DNA of 64,000 nt, from NCBI GenBank assembly GCA_020310875.1, contig CM035415.1, forward strand, positions 195,461,932 to 195,525,931. Reading direction: 5' to 3'. Made by a program: the position numbers and the translations under genes. The DNA comes from Ceratopteris richardii. Lineage: Eukaryota > Streptophyta > Polypodiopsida > Polypodiales > Pteridaceae. Position 1 is the stretch's first letter. Every line of letters starts with the position of its first letter. The notes beneath the pieces were generated by a model that was not told the DNA's origin, searched no databases, and saw nothing but the letters and a program-made list of their open reading frames with translations. This document shows positions 1-8,579 of the stretch, one piece after another.

Positions 1-623
1 GGACCTTGGGGTGGTGGTTGTGCGACAAGGATGGCTGGAAAAAGGAATGAGATGATATGGGGAAGGCGAGAGCGCGGGGTGGTACCCTTTTGGAGTTGCT
101 TTACTATAGCTACACATTCTTTATGGATTCTAAGAAAAAAATACGAGGCAAAGTTTATGGGTTCTCGGGCAGCTAAATCTAAAGCGGAATAGAATGGGCG
201 TGAGATGCCGTAGGTGCGCTTCTGTAGGTTGAGTATGGCGACTAAGAACTGCAGGGCGGATCGTTCGGGTTCGGGGCGGCAGAGAATGGCGTATTCGTTG
301 GACGAAGAGTGGGGGAATAGTTCGGTCATGCAGGCGGGGGGAATACTAGGGCCATTTTCACGGCCTTGCGGATTGAGGCGGTAGGCTTCAGCGAAGGCTT
401 GGAAGGTGATGACTGTTCGCGAAGGAAGCGAGAGGAAGACCCATTGGCGTTCGGTGACGGGGGACTGAGCAATGGTGGTGATGATTTGCGTGAAGAAAGG
501 ATGGGCTTCTACTGAGTGCCAAGGCAACTCAGCGAAGTTGGCCAACCCTCTGCAACGCAGGTATTCACCTACCTCTGTAGGGATACCATCACGGAAGGCA
601 GCATAGTTGGCTATCACTTCCAT
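1..623 (-). CDS. Extra ORF downstream of pol in element K, partial (runs off window)
   Basis: Starting from ATG at 623-621, the minus strand is open for 207 codons to the window edge; I checked every codon and found no stop. The frame is GC-rich and the start reads MEVIANYAAFRDGIP. It lies 317 bp after the pol stop, in the place where Athila and related plant gypsy elements carry an envelope-like or extra ORF. A short segment (HSVEAHPFFTQIITTI, then VFLSLPSRTVITFQAF) and a later LPHIISFLFPAIL loosely recall the putative plant transposon protein domain seen in such elements. That resemblance is by eye and uncertain. I see no signal peptide. It could also be a host gene that K inserted next to, but both K ends would then be harder to explain. 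Confidence 0.5.
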   Translation of the reverse strand, partial: MEVIANYAAFRDGIPTEVGEYLRCRGLANFAELPWHSVEAHPFFTQIITTIAQSPVTERQWVFLSLPSRTVITFQAFAEAYRLNPQGRENGPSIPPACMTELFPHSSSNEYAILCRPEPERSALQFLVAILNLQKRTYGISRPFYSALDLAAREPINFASYFFLRIHKECVAIVKQLQKGTTPRSRLPHIISFLFPAILVAQPPPQG

Positions 624-939
624 AGAGTTTACTGAGACAGACAATGAACACGGATGCAGAATGCACGAGGGCTCAGAATACTAACATACAACACAATAGC
701 TTTTTTCGGCGTTGTCGACAGAGTTAAGTAGAAACAACACGGTGGGGAGGAGAAAGGGGTTGGATATCATTGTGCAGTGCGGGAATAATGCTGGTTTTCA
801 TGCAGGCATGCGTACTCGAGTGACTGGTAAGGGGGCGGCTGGTCACATAAAGATTGTACAAAACACGGCTATTTATAAAAAGCAGAAAGAAGGAAAAAAA
901 AGAAAAGATTAAACAAAACGCGGTCCATCGTCGAAAAAT
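624..939. other. Spacer between pol and extra ORF of element K
   Basis: This 316-bp noncoding stretch separates the pol stop codon from the extra ORF. The plus strand holds an A-rich run (about 888-905). A 66-codon plus-strand ORF (712-912) has no recognisable motif and is probably chance. No terminator or splice signal is clear. Confidence 0.4.
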
Positions 940-3900
940 TTAATGCGGGCTAGTGGCGTGATGATATGGCCGCAACTTCGACCCATTAATTACTTTTGGG
1001 AGTGGATTTCCAGTCAACGTAGTCAACCGAAAAGTTGCCGGACCGACTTGCTCTGAGATCTTAAAAGGGCCGAACCATCGTAGTTTGAACTTTCCTGCTG
1101 CTCTATCCGACTTTGCGTTATAAAAGAGTACAAGCTGACCTACCAAAAAGATTGGAGTCTTCAAATATCGATCGTGTGTCTTGGCTTGCCTTAGTTGTAC
1201 TTTGCGCATGGTTAAAAAGCTGAGCCATCGGTGCTCATCAAGTTCTCTGAGTGCGTTCATTCGTGCTGTCAGCGAATCTTCCGGTAGCATCTTCTGAGTG
1301 ATTGCTACACACAGACTTGGGATGACTATTTCCATGGGTGCTATTGCTTCTAAGCCATAAGCTTTGAAAGGTGTCAAACCTGTTGTTACCTTATATGTAG
1401 TTCGGTATGCCCATAATACTGCAGGTAGTAGTTGATCCCATCTTTCCGGTGCTTCCATGATCAGTTTTTGGAGGATATTCAATAGTGATTTGTTTGTACT
1501 TTCGGCCAAACCATTGGCGCGAGGGTAATATGGAGAGCTGAGTTTGTGTGTCACCTGGAATGATTGGGTGAGTACCTTCATTAATTGATTTATGAAGTGA
1601 GTACCTTGATCTGTCACTAATTCGAGTGGTAAGCCAAATCGTGGGAAGACATCATTTAGCAGACATTTTGCTACTACAACCGCTGTAGCAGACCGTAAAG
1701 CCCAGGCTTCTGCCCATCTCGTTGCGTAGTCTATACAGGTTAGTATGTATCTGTTGTTACTGAAGACTGCTGGAGGTGTGATTGGACCGATAAAATCTAA
1801 TCCCCATTTCTGAAATGGTTCGAGTGGCATAATAGGCTGCAAGGGAAAGAAGTGTCGTTGCAGTGGTTGTCCAGTCCTTTGACAAGTATCGCAGTGTTTG
1901 ACAAATTGGGCCACATCTCTGTACATAGTTGGCCACCAGAGACCTCCTTGCAGAATTTTCCGGTGAGTTAAATCTGTGGCAAAGTGACCACCAGTAGGGG
2001 TTGAATGAGCCATTGTGATGACCGAGTTAATTTCATGCGGAGGAACACATCGAAGTAAGATTCCGGTGTGATCTACATAATATAGTTCTCCAGCAACTAA
2101 CCGGAATCGGTGGCTAAAGACTGCAATTTTCCTTCGAACTGCCTTGGTAGTCTTGGATGGAAAGCATCCTTCGGTGAGAAAAGTTAGAATCTGATCATAA
2201 TATGTAGATGGTGCTAGTGATTTGGCAGTCTCATCGATCAGTGGCTCAGAACTATAAATCGCTGGAGTCGTGTCATCTATGCCTATCGGAGCTTCACCAG
2301 AATCTAGACGAGATAAGAAATCTGCTAAGGCATGTGCATTTCCGGGTCGGTGAATGACTTCATAATCAAATTCCTGCAAGAGTAGCACCCATCGTGCTAA
2401 GCGTCCACCTAAATGTTGTTGTCTTACTAGATAGACGAGGACAACATGATCCACATGGAATGTGAATTTCCGGCCTAGTAGATAATGTCTGAATTTTTTG
2501 ATGGAGTAAATTAATCCTAGACATTCTCTTTCGGTGGTAGAATAATTCCTTTCTGCAGGTGCAAGCCTTCTGCTGGCATAATAAACAGGACGAAACCACT
2601 TATGTGTTTGCTGCATCAGAATACTGCCGATCGCAATATCTGAAGCGTCGACAAAAACATGGAACGGATTGTCCCAGTCCGGTGGTTGTAAGATTGGGGC
2701 CTGCGTCAATAGATACTTGAGTCGATCAAATGTAGTTTGGCATTCTTGAGACCATTCGAACTGGCGGGGAGTTTTTGTGATTAGCCTGTTCAGTGGTATA
2801 GCCAGATGAGCAAGCCATCGTAAGTGTCTGCCATGCCACCGCACTTGACCCAGGAAGCGCATAACTTCTTTTGGTGTAGCGGGCACCGGAGCTTCTAATA
2901 CTGCCGAAATTTTATCTGGATCTACTTGGATGCCTTGTGCATATACAATGTGGCCAAGTAACTTGCCACATGAAACCGCAAACACAGATTTGTTTGGGTT
3001 TAAACAGAGTCTATACTCTCGGCATTTCTGAAAGCAGCACCGTAAATGGAACAGATGTGCTATCCACTTACCGAAAATTGAAAAATCATCGAGATATACT
3101 TGCATAAATGAAGTCAGATAAGGAGAAAATATTTCTTGCATACATCTTTGAAATGTGCTTGGTGCGTTTCTCAATCCAAACCACATTACCGTACAAGCAA
3201 AGACACCCCAATTGGTAATGAAGGCAGTTTTTGGTATATCCTCTCCAGCCATTCCAACCTGATTGTAACCACTGTATCCATCTAAGAATGAATACATTTC
3301 ATGTCCTGCTACCCTATCAAGCATGGTATCCAGAAAGGGGATCGGGAAAGGATCTGGTACTGTTGCTGCGTTTAATTTTCGGTAGTCTACACAGATTCGC
3401 AGTTGCTTATTTTTCTTTGGCACGATCACAATTGGTGAAATCCATTCAGCATGTTCTACTGGTACGATGAATCCAACTTTTAATAATCTATCAAGTTCGG
3501 CTTTTACCTGTGATGCATAATTGGGATTCATCCGATAGCTGGGCTGCTTATTCGGTTTAGCTTCAGGCTTCAACATGACTCTGTGCTGATAGATGCGCGG
3601 ATCTAATCCTTTCATATCTTTGTAATCCCATGCAAAGACATCTGAGAATTCGCGAAGTACTCGAATCAAATCAGCTTTAAATGTTTCCGGTAAGTTTTGC
3701 CTTATCTTTACAGGTCGTGGATGATCTACGTCTCCTAGATTGTACGAGGTCAACTGGTCTTCGGAGACATAAAACTGTTGTGGTTTCTCTGTATCGTCTG
3801 TTGACTTGAATAGTGATTGTAATTCGTCGTCATGTGTTGAAACAGTATCTTCCTGCTTAGAATTCCCGGTAATCGGTACAATTGTACAAACTGAAGTACT

Positions 3901-4293
3901 CCAGTTATCTATCACAGACTGTAGATCAACAGTCCCTAAGGTCATTAAATCAACGTTATTCTTCAGAAATTCCTCTTCTTCATCATCTGATAGTCCATCT
4001 AACATGTGGACTGGTTCAGCAAAATATGGTCTAGCGTGTAGCTCGCAAGGTTGTATAGCATCTAATTTTACCACATATTTATGATTGGCATCTTTAAATG
4101 TAAGCTCTTGTGCAAACCAGTCCTGTACTACCTTTGCATGCTTCAGCCAGGGTCGACCGAAAAGAAGGTTGTAATCCAAAGTGGATTCTGGCAGATCTAG
4201 TATAACAAAGGTCATTTTAAAGGTCGTACCTTGTAAAGTGATGGGTACATTTCGCACAAGTCCTACAGGATGGACTCTAGATTCATCTGCCAT
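940..4293 (-). CDS. pol: Gypsy pol polyprotein of element K (protease end, RT, RNase H, integrase), 1117 aa
   Basis: The polyprotein copies element RNA into DNA and integrates it. Residues 1-70 hold the C-terminal half of the retropepsin (LLFGRPWLKHAK). RT has the catalytic YLDD at 400-403, preceded by a divergent MWFGLRNAPSTFQ in place of the usual MPFGL. RNase H has FVDASD near 548. Integrase has an HHCC zinc finger (about 761-808: H-x6-H then CDTC), catalytic D833, D895 and E931 with the expected D-x35-E spacing, and a C-terminal GPY/F-type motif (RWFGPFKI, about 1074). The same frame continues upstream to 5511 through three stops, so the M used here is only the first Met after the last stop. 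All catalytic residues are present, but the upstream stops make the copy non-autonomous. Confidence 0.9.
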   Translation of the reverse strand: MADESRVHPVGLVRNVPITLQGTTFKMTFVILDLPESTLDYNLLFGRPWLKHAKVVQDWFAQELTFKDANHKYVVKLDAIQPCELHARPYFAEPVHMLDGLSDDEEEEFLKNNVDLMTLGTVDLQSVIDNWSTSVCTIVPITGNSKQEDTVSTHDDELQSLFKSTDDTEKPQQFYVSEDQLTSYNLGDVDHPRPVKIRQNLPETFKADLIRVLREFSDVFAWDYKDMKGLDPRIYQHRVMLKPEAKPNKQPSYRMNPNYASQVKAELDRLLKVGFIVPVEHAEWISPIVIVPKKNKQLRICVDYRKLNAATVPDPFPIPFLDTMLDRVAGHEMYSFLDGYSGYNQVGMAGEDIPKTAFITNWGVFACTVMWFGLRNAPSTFQRCMQEIFSPYLTSFMQVYLDDFSIFGKWIAHLFHLRCCFQKCREYRLCLNPNKSVFAVSCGKLLGHIVYAQGIQVDPDKISAVLEAPVPATPKEVMRFLGQVRWHGRHLRWLAHLAIPLNRLITKTPRQFEWSQECQTTFDRLKYLLTQAPILQPPDWDNPFHVFVDASDIAIGSILMQQTHKWFRPVYYASRRLAPAERNYSTTERECLGLIYSIKKFRHYLLGRKFTFHVDHVVLVYLVRQQHLGGRLARWVLLLQEFDYEVIHRPGNAHALADFLSRLDSGEAPIGIDDTTPAIYSSEPLIDETAKSLAPSTYYDQILTFLTEGCFPSKTTKAVRRKIAVFSHRFRLVAGELYYVDHTGILLRCVPPHEINSVITMAHSTPTGGHFATDLTHRKILQGGLWWPTMYRDVAQFVKHCDTCQRTGQPLQRHFFPLQPIMPLEPFQKWGLDFIGPITPPAVFSNNRYILTCIDYATRWAEAWALRSATAVVVAKCLLNDVFPRFGLPLELVTDQGTHFINQLMKVLTQSFQVTHKLSSPYYPRANGLAESTNKSLLNILQKLIMEAPERWDQLLPAVLWAYRTTYKVTTGLTPFKAYGLEAIAPMEIVIPSLCVAITQKMLPEDSLTARMNALRELDEHRWLSFLTMRKVQLRQAKTHDRYLKTPIFLVGQLVLFYNAKSDRAAGKFKLRWFGPFKISEQVGPATFRLTTLTGNPLPKVINGSKLRPYHHATSPH

Positions 4294-5511
4294 TCTGACA
4301 AAAAATTGAACTGGTTCGATTTCGGTCCATCCTAACCTTTAGCATAATGCTGCGGTCACAGTGTTAACACCAGAGCCTCCATCAATCAATACTTGCGTGA
4401 TCTTATGCTTCTTATACCATACTGTAATTAAGGGAACTGAATGATCAACCGTAGAATCAGGTTCCGGTTGAACTGCTGCTGTCGCCGGAATACAAGAAGG
4501 TACCGGACTGAACTATTGCTGGAACTGTTGTCTAATCCCAGGTACTAATGCCAGTAGTTGGCCGAGAGGCACAGTGATAGATGCCTTGGATAAAATTTCC
4601 CAGGCCTGCTGAGATTGGTTATCTTGCTCTTTTGAACTTAAGGTCTCTGCTGATGCAGAAGTATCTGCTGTTATGTCTACTGCTGATGATGGCTCTGCTG
4701 CTACTTCCTTTTGTTGTGTTCCTTCCTTTGTCGACGAGGTCTGAGTCACCGGAATAGGTTCTGGGAACACTGGTGGTTCTGTTGCGGTCCAGTGACTAGC
4801 CTTGTTATACATCCTATGTTGTTCTCGTATCCCTGGTTTGAATATTTCTGCTGCTGACTGCAGCTGTTTACCTGATCGGGTCTGGACTGTAGCAGTTTGC
4901 GTTTCTACCGGTGTAATTTGTACCATGTTGGCCATTGGGTTTTGCTGCTCCTTCTTCCTTTGATCATACTCAGCTGCATCCTTGCAAAATCTTCTAATGT
5001 GTCCGAATTCACCACAAAAATGACAGCGTGGTGGTGGTAAATTGGGATTTTTCGGTGGTGGCCCGTTCTGCCAGCGATTTGGATTATAGTTGTTATTCCT
5101 CTGTCCTCGGTAATTTCGATATCCTTGCTGCTGGTTGTTTCTCATTTGTGGAGGCACATAATGATTGGCTGGCTGTCCTTGTTCCTAGATAATTGCATTG
5201 ACAGTCGCTGTTCCCTGTACTCTAGCGTTGTATGCGCAGTGTTCGGTGGTGTGTCCGGCAATGTTGCAGATAGCGCAGAATGTCTGATTAAGTGCGCAAT
5301 TGGTGCTGGTATGTCCTGAATTTTTGCATGTGGTGCAATATACTTGTTTGGTCATATCTTCGGCAACATGTCTGTTTGTTTTTGCCCACTCCAGATCTTC
5401 TGTAAATCCGCCGACTTTGTTTTCCAGCTGCAGAGTCATTGCGATGACTGCATCAAGTGTCATAGCTCCGACACATCTTATGATCATGATCTGCTTAAGT
5501 TGAGGAACCAA
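4294..5511 (-). pseudogene. gag C-terminus with three zinc knuckles and start of protease, element K, broken by stops
   Basis: This is in the same frame as pol. The capsid end contains VPQLKQIMIIRCVG. Two CCHC knuckles follow (CTTC..H..C and CAIC..H..C, about 5345-5235), then a third (CHFCGEFGHIRRFC, about 5028-4985), each C-x2-C-x4-H-x4-C. A Gln/Asn/Pro-rich linker, a Ser/Thr-rich stretch and the retropepsin active site (VLIDGGSGVNT, about 4400-4365) come next. In-frame stops lie at 5185-5187 (TAG), 4513-4515 (TAG) and 4339-4341 (TAA). Each can arise from CAG or CAA by one C-to-T change, the pattern expected from deamination of methylated cytosine. Gag would form the virus-like particle and bind element RNA. 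Confidence 0.75.
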
Positions 5512-6580
5512 GCCATTGATGAACCACTGAGTAATAACATCATCTGGTAAGTTAGCATGAGCCGGTGGTAGCTGCCTTAAGTGTGTTATGAAAAGGGTAG
5601 CATACCTGTACAGATTGATTCACTCTCTGTCTGTAATTCTGCAGATAATCAAAAATTTCGGCTGGATTCTTTTTTAACCTGAATCGCTGCAAAAAAGCAT
5701 CTCAAACTGCTTTGTAGGTGCCGAAATGATTAATATCGTATTCTGTGAGCCACCTGGCTGCTTCATTGACAAGTGTAGATTGAAAGACAATGGCTTTGTA
5801 GACCGGATCCGGTGGATGGTTGAGGACGGCATAGCTTATCTCGAAAGTGCGTACGTGAGCATCCGGATCATCTCCTAGAAATCCACCAAACTTCGTGTAT
5901 GTCACTCCTGTTGGAGATGGCCTGTGTTGACATAACTGTTGTTGTTGTTGTTGTGCGTTCATCGTGAATGTATTATAACTTCCGTCTGTATTTCTGGTCT
6001 GAATATTTGAACTTCCGGAATCTATATGGTATGATAGCACACTTTCTGGTGAGATAAGCTTGCTTACTATACTGCGAATTTCTGTGTCAAACAGCCTTCC
6101 TTCTTCCTTGGTGTCCAGTGTAGGAGAACTTGCTTCCAAGCACGGCAGTTGGGCTGAAGATTCAGCAGAAAGTGCTAATTCGTCACCGATTAACTGAGAT
6201 TCTCTTACCGAAATATCACCAGGATAAACCGAACTTGTGCCCGAATGCAGTGTCTTTTCGCCTTCGCTGATTTCTTTGCCTAGGGTGTGTCTAATCGTAA
6301 GTGAATCTAAATCCTTTTCCAAGAGTGTTAAACTAGCTTCCAACTACGACTTGGTAGGTTCTGGAATTACTATATCTTCGACAGACTGTGCCGAAATAGT
6401 ACTGGAATGTACCAGAGACGTAACACATTCTATCGGAATATGACTGGAATCCACTTTAACATTCTGAACTTTCTTGACAACTGGGTTAGTCCTAGTTGTA
6501 CTTCTACCTTCCAGAGTTGTCTTTAGTACTCCAGACTGATGGTTCTTGGGGTACGTTTCGCCAGACCGAGTAACCGGCAT
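5512..6580 (-). pseudogene. gag: gag N-terminal half of element K, with two in-frame stops and a frameshift
   Basis: The ATG at 6580 gives MPVTRSGETYPKN, preceded by the leader that follows the PBS. The frame continues through a TAG (6344-6346) and reads on as LEASLTLLEKDLDSL. It reaches the conserved retrotransposon gag core (VRTFEISYAVL, then VFQSTLVNEAARWL), then a TGA at 5702-5704, and continues as DAFLQRFRLKKNPAEIFDYL. A frameshift near 5560 moves the product into the frame of the zinc knuckles. Element L begins its gag with a related MPV start, which supports this start choice. A Gln run (about 5940-5955) precedes the core domain. Confidence 0.75.
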
Positions 6581-6706
6581 TTATCATTTTTTGTATTAAT
6601 CGTGAAATATTACTAACGAAACAGTTTGCAACAATCTGGTTCTGTTGCTACTGACAATCAAACAATAATCTGATTCTGACAGATGAATGGCAATCTTGAT
6701 GCCACT

Positions 6707-6724
6707 TTCCCACAGACGGCGCCA
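6707..6724 (-). promoter_or_regulatory. Primer-binding site of element K
   Basis: The minus strand reads TGGCGCCGTCTGTGGGAA, the tRNA-primed start of minus-strand cDNA. The same 18 bases occur on the plus strand at 58812-58829 in element L. Nine bases separate it from the LTR end in both copies. Confidence 0.85.
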
Positions 6725-6733
6725 AACGTTAAA

Positions 6734-7729
6734 TGTAAATCATTAAACTTCCAATTTCAGACTCAAAATACTTTCAAGTTCATACGTTTTCGAACCTTTC
6801 CTAACCGTAAATTACCTCTTAGCCACGTGGGTCCTTGGGAGTGGTAGGGGTCTGTTAGACAGAGGCCCTGTACTATTTTCCCAACTTATTACACAATCAT
6901 AATTACTTCTAGCGTCTTAGCTCCGTACGCAATTCTGAACAACCGATGACTGTTTGTTGTACTGGACTTAGAATTTTTGAACTAATCCTGCTATGATGGT
7001 CTGAGGAGTAGTCCGGTGACTTGTGTCCAATAGAATAATTTACTTCAGTAAACGAAGATCACCTAATACGTACTTCTTCAGAACAGACAAGTATACCAAA
7101 CACATATATATATATACTGAAATTACAACTCATCGTATACCAACTATGAGCAACAAATATCTTGACAACAATCGACTCGTTATAGACTTAACAATGACCT
7201 ACTCGCACTTCAACCGTTACAGATGCTAGTTTTTCCTGTGATCAGAATCAATAGTGAACGTAGACGACTGCATCGAACTTGGTCACTTACAACAATGGTT
7301 AACAAGCGATCAGTTCGGAACTACTTCCATACTTCCTCGTTCAGTATACTACTAACAAGTAACACACTGCACTTATTAACATTCAGAGACACACTCAACC
7401 ATTACTGAACAGATTCGTAACACAAGATTACTAATTCGCACTCTGCACTACGGAGTGAATAAACGACTAACCAGGCGCATAACAGAACAGAAATCAACAC
7501 AAACAATACTCAGACTTCGTAACAATGTAATAATAATCTGATAGATAATCAGGCGAATAAACTGGCAATTCCAAGAAAACCGTTTCTCACAAGTGTCTCT
7601 CTCCATTCTCTTTACATTGCTTTATATATCTTTTTCAAGATGCGCGTACCAACTTTTTTGCACGGATTTTGATAATTCCGGTATATCAGGCGGTCATTAC
7701 GTCTGTCCCACTCCGGCGACCGTCTAACA
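6734..7729 (-). repeat. 5' LTR of element K (about 1.0 kb)
   Basis: On the minus strand the LTR begins TGTTAGACGGTCGCCGG and ends ...TTTACA, nine bases before the PBS. A conserved stretch near the U5 end (6880-6820; GGGCCTCTGTCTAACAGACC) matches 58728-58780 in element L, which defines the family. It is about twice as long as the L copy, so it carries extra sequence. It drives element transcription. Small ORFs inside it (7023-7408, 7612-7818) have no protein similarity that I can see. Confidence 0.75.
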
Positions 7730-7732
7730 CCA

Positions 7733-7941
7733 GCTCTGATACCAATTGTTGGAGTTAGACGTCTGTGGAAGCACGCGAACAACACAAGGAAAAAGAAGAA
7801 GCTTGGAGCACAACACACAATATTGAATGTATTACCACTAGAATGTACAATGATCAGTAGCCCTTTAGGGCAATAGGCAAATATACAAGCCCGAGAAAAA
7901 AAACTCCTAAAGAGGGAAAAAAGTGCCTCGACGGTCTGAGG
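7733..7941 (-). repeat. Truncated copia LTR plus PBS (230-bp LTR family)
   Basis: The minus strand reads a PBS TTGGTATCAGAGC (7745-7733) just after an LTR ending ...CTCCAACA. The LTR occupies 7747 to about 7941 and then breaks, lacking the usual ...ATATATCAACA end. Full copies of this LTR lie at 16704, 21607, 30476, 44204 and 46117. Element K sits directly against the PBS, so it probably inserted in the interior of this copia copy. Confidence 0.85.
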
Positions 7942-8579
7942 GATGCTATATAAGAATTCACTTTAAGGTGTATCAACTTTGAAGCTCACCGGCATATGAT
8001 TGATTGAAGCTCATTGTATACCTTCTATAGCCCATGGTGTTCACCATTCTAAAAGTAGTTTGCTATGCATTTTTACTAGATGTAAGCAAATGGATATTCT
8101 TTAAATCTTACTAACACATTTTTGTAACTCTAACTTGTTTTCAACTTCCTCTCTCAAAATGAAACTCATGCCATCCAAATCTATATTCTACGAAAAATTA
8201 TCTTGTTGGTAGCCTACCTCCTATTTTAGCCGATACAAGAAAGTAAATATCCCGATGCAAGGGAAGTAAATATCAAAGAGTCTTTCCCATTCCATCATAT
8301 TCTAAATTTTTCATTTGAAGGTAATGAGATGAAATAGAGGTGATTTCCCATGTAGGGGATGAGGGATTGATTAGCTTCCTTTGTATTGTTCCCTAAGAGA
8401 TTAACTTTGCATTGTTCCCTAATCTCTCATGCACATTTTCTCTTGTTAACATAATTAGCGTTTTTTAATCAACACAAAAAATAAAACCACCGTGCCTCTT
8501 AGATTCTTCTCGAGAGATTTCTGCTCTGTCTAACTAGTGCATTCAGAGTTCCAGCATCGGTCGCAGGAATTCAACAAGA
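7942..8579. other. Upstream region of the host gene
   Basis: This AT-rich stretch has no recognisable mobile element. A short imperfect direct repeat (TTGTATTGTTCCCTAA / TTGCATTGTTCCCTAA) lies at about 8380-8425. It should hold the promoter and 5' UTR of the gene at 8580, but I cannot point to a convincing TATA box. Confidence 0.35.

Larger units (their letters stand above)
1..7729 (-). mobile_element. Ty3/gypsy LTR retrotransposon K, 5' LTR to beyond pol (3' LTR outside window)
   Basis: Read on the minus strand the order is 5' LTR (7729-6734), PBS (6724-6707), gag (6580 downward), protease, RT, RNase H, integrase (to 940), then an extra ORF (623 to the window edge). RT before integrase is the Ty3/gypsy order. 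The 3' LTR must lie left of position 1. The 5' LTR begins TGTTAGACGG, with a close relative at 58304 (element L, plus strand). The right end abuts a copia PBS, so K inserted into a copia element; the expected 5-bp target duplication is CCAGC (7730-7734), to be found at the unseen end. The PBS type and the extra ORF suggest an Athila/Tat-like lineage, which is inference. Confidence 0.85.
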
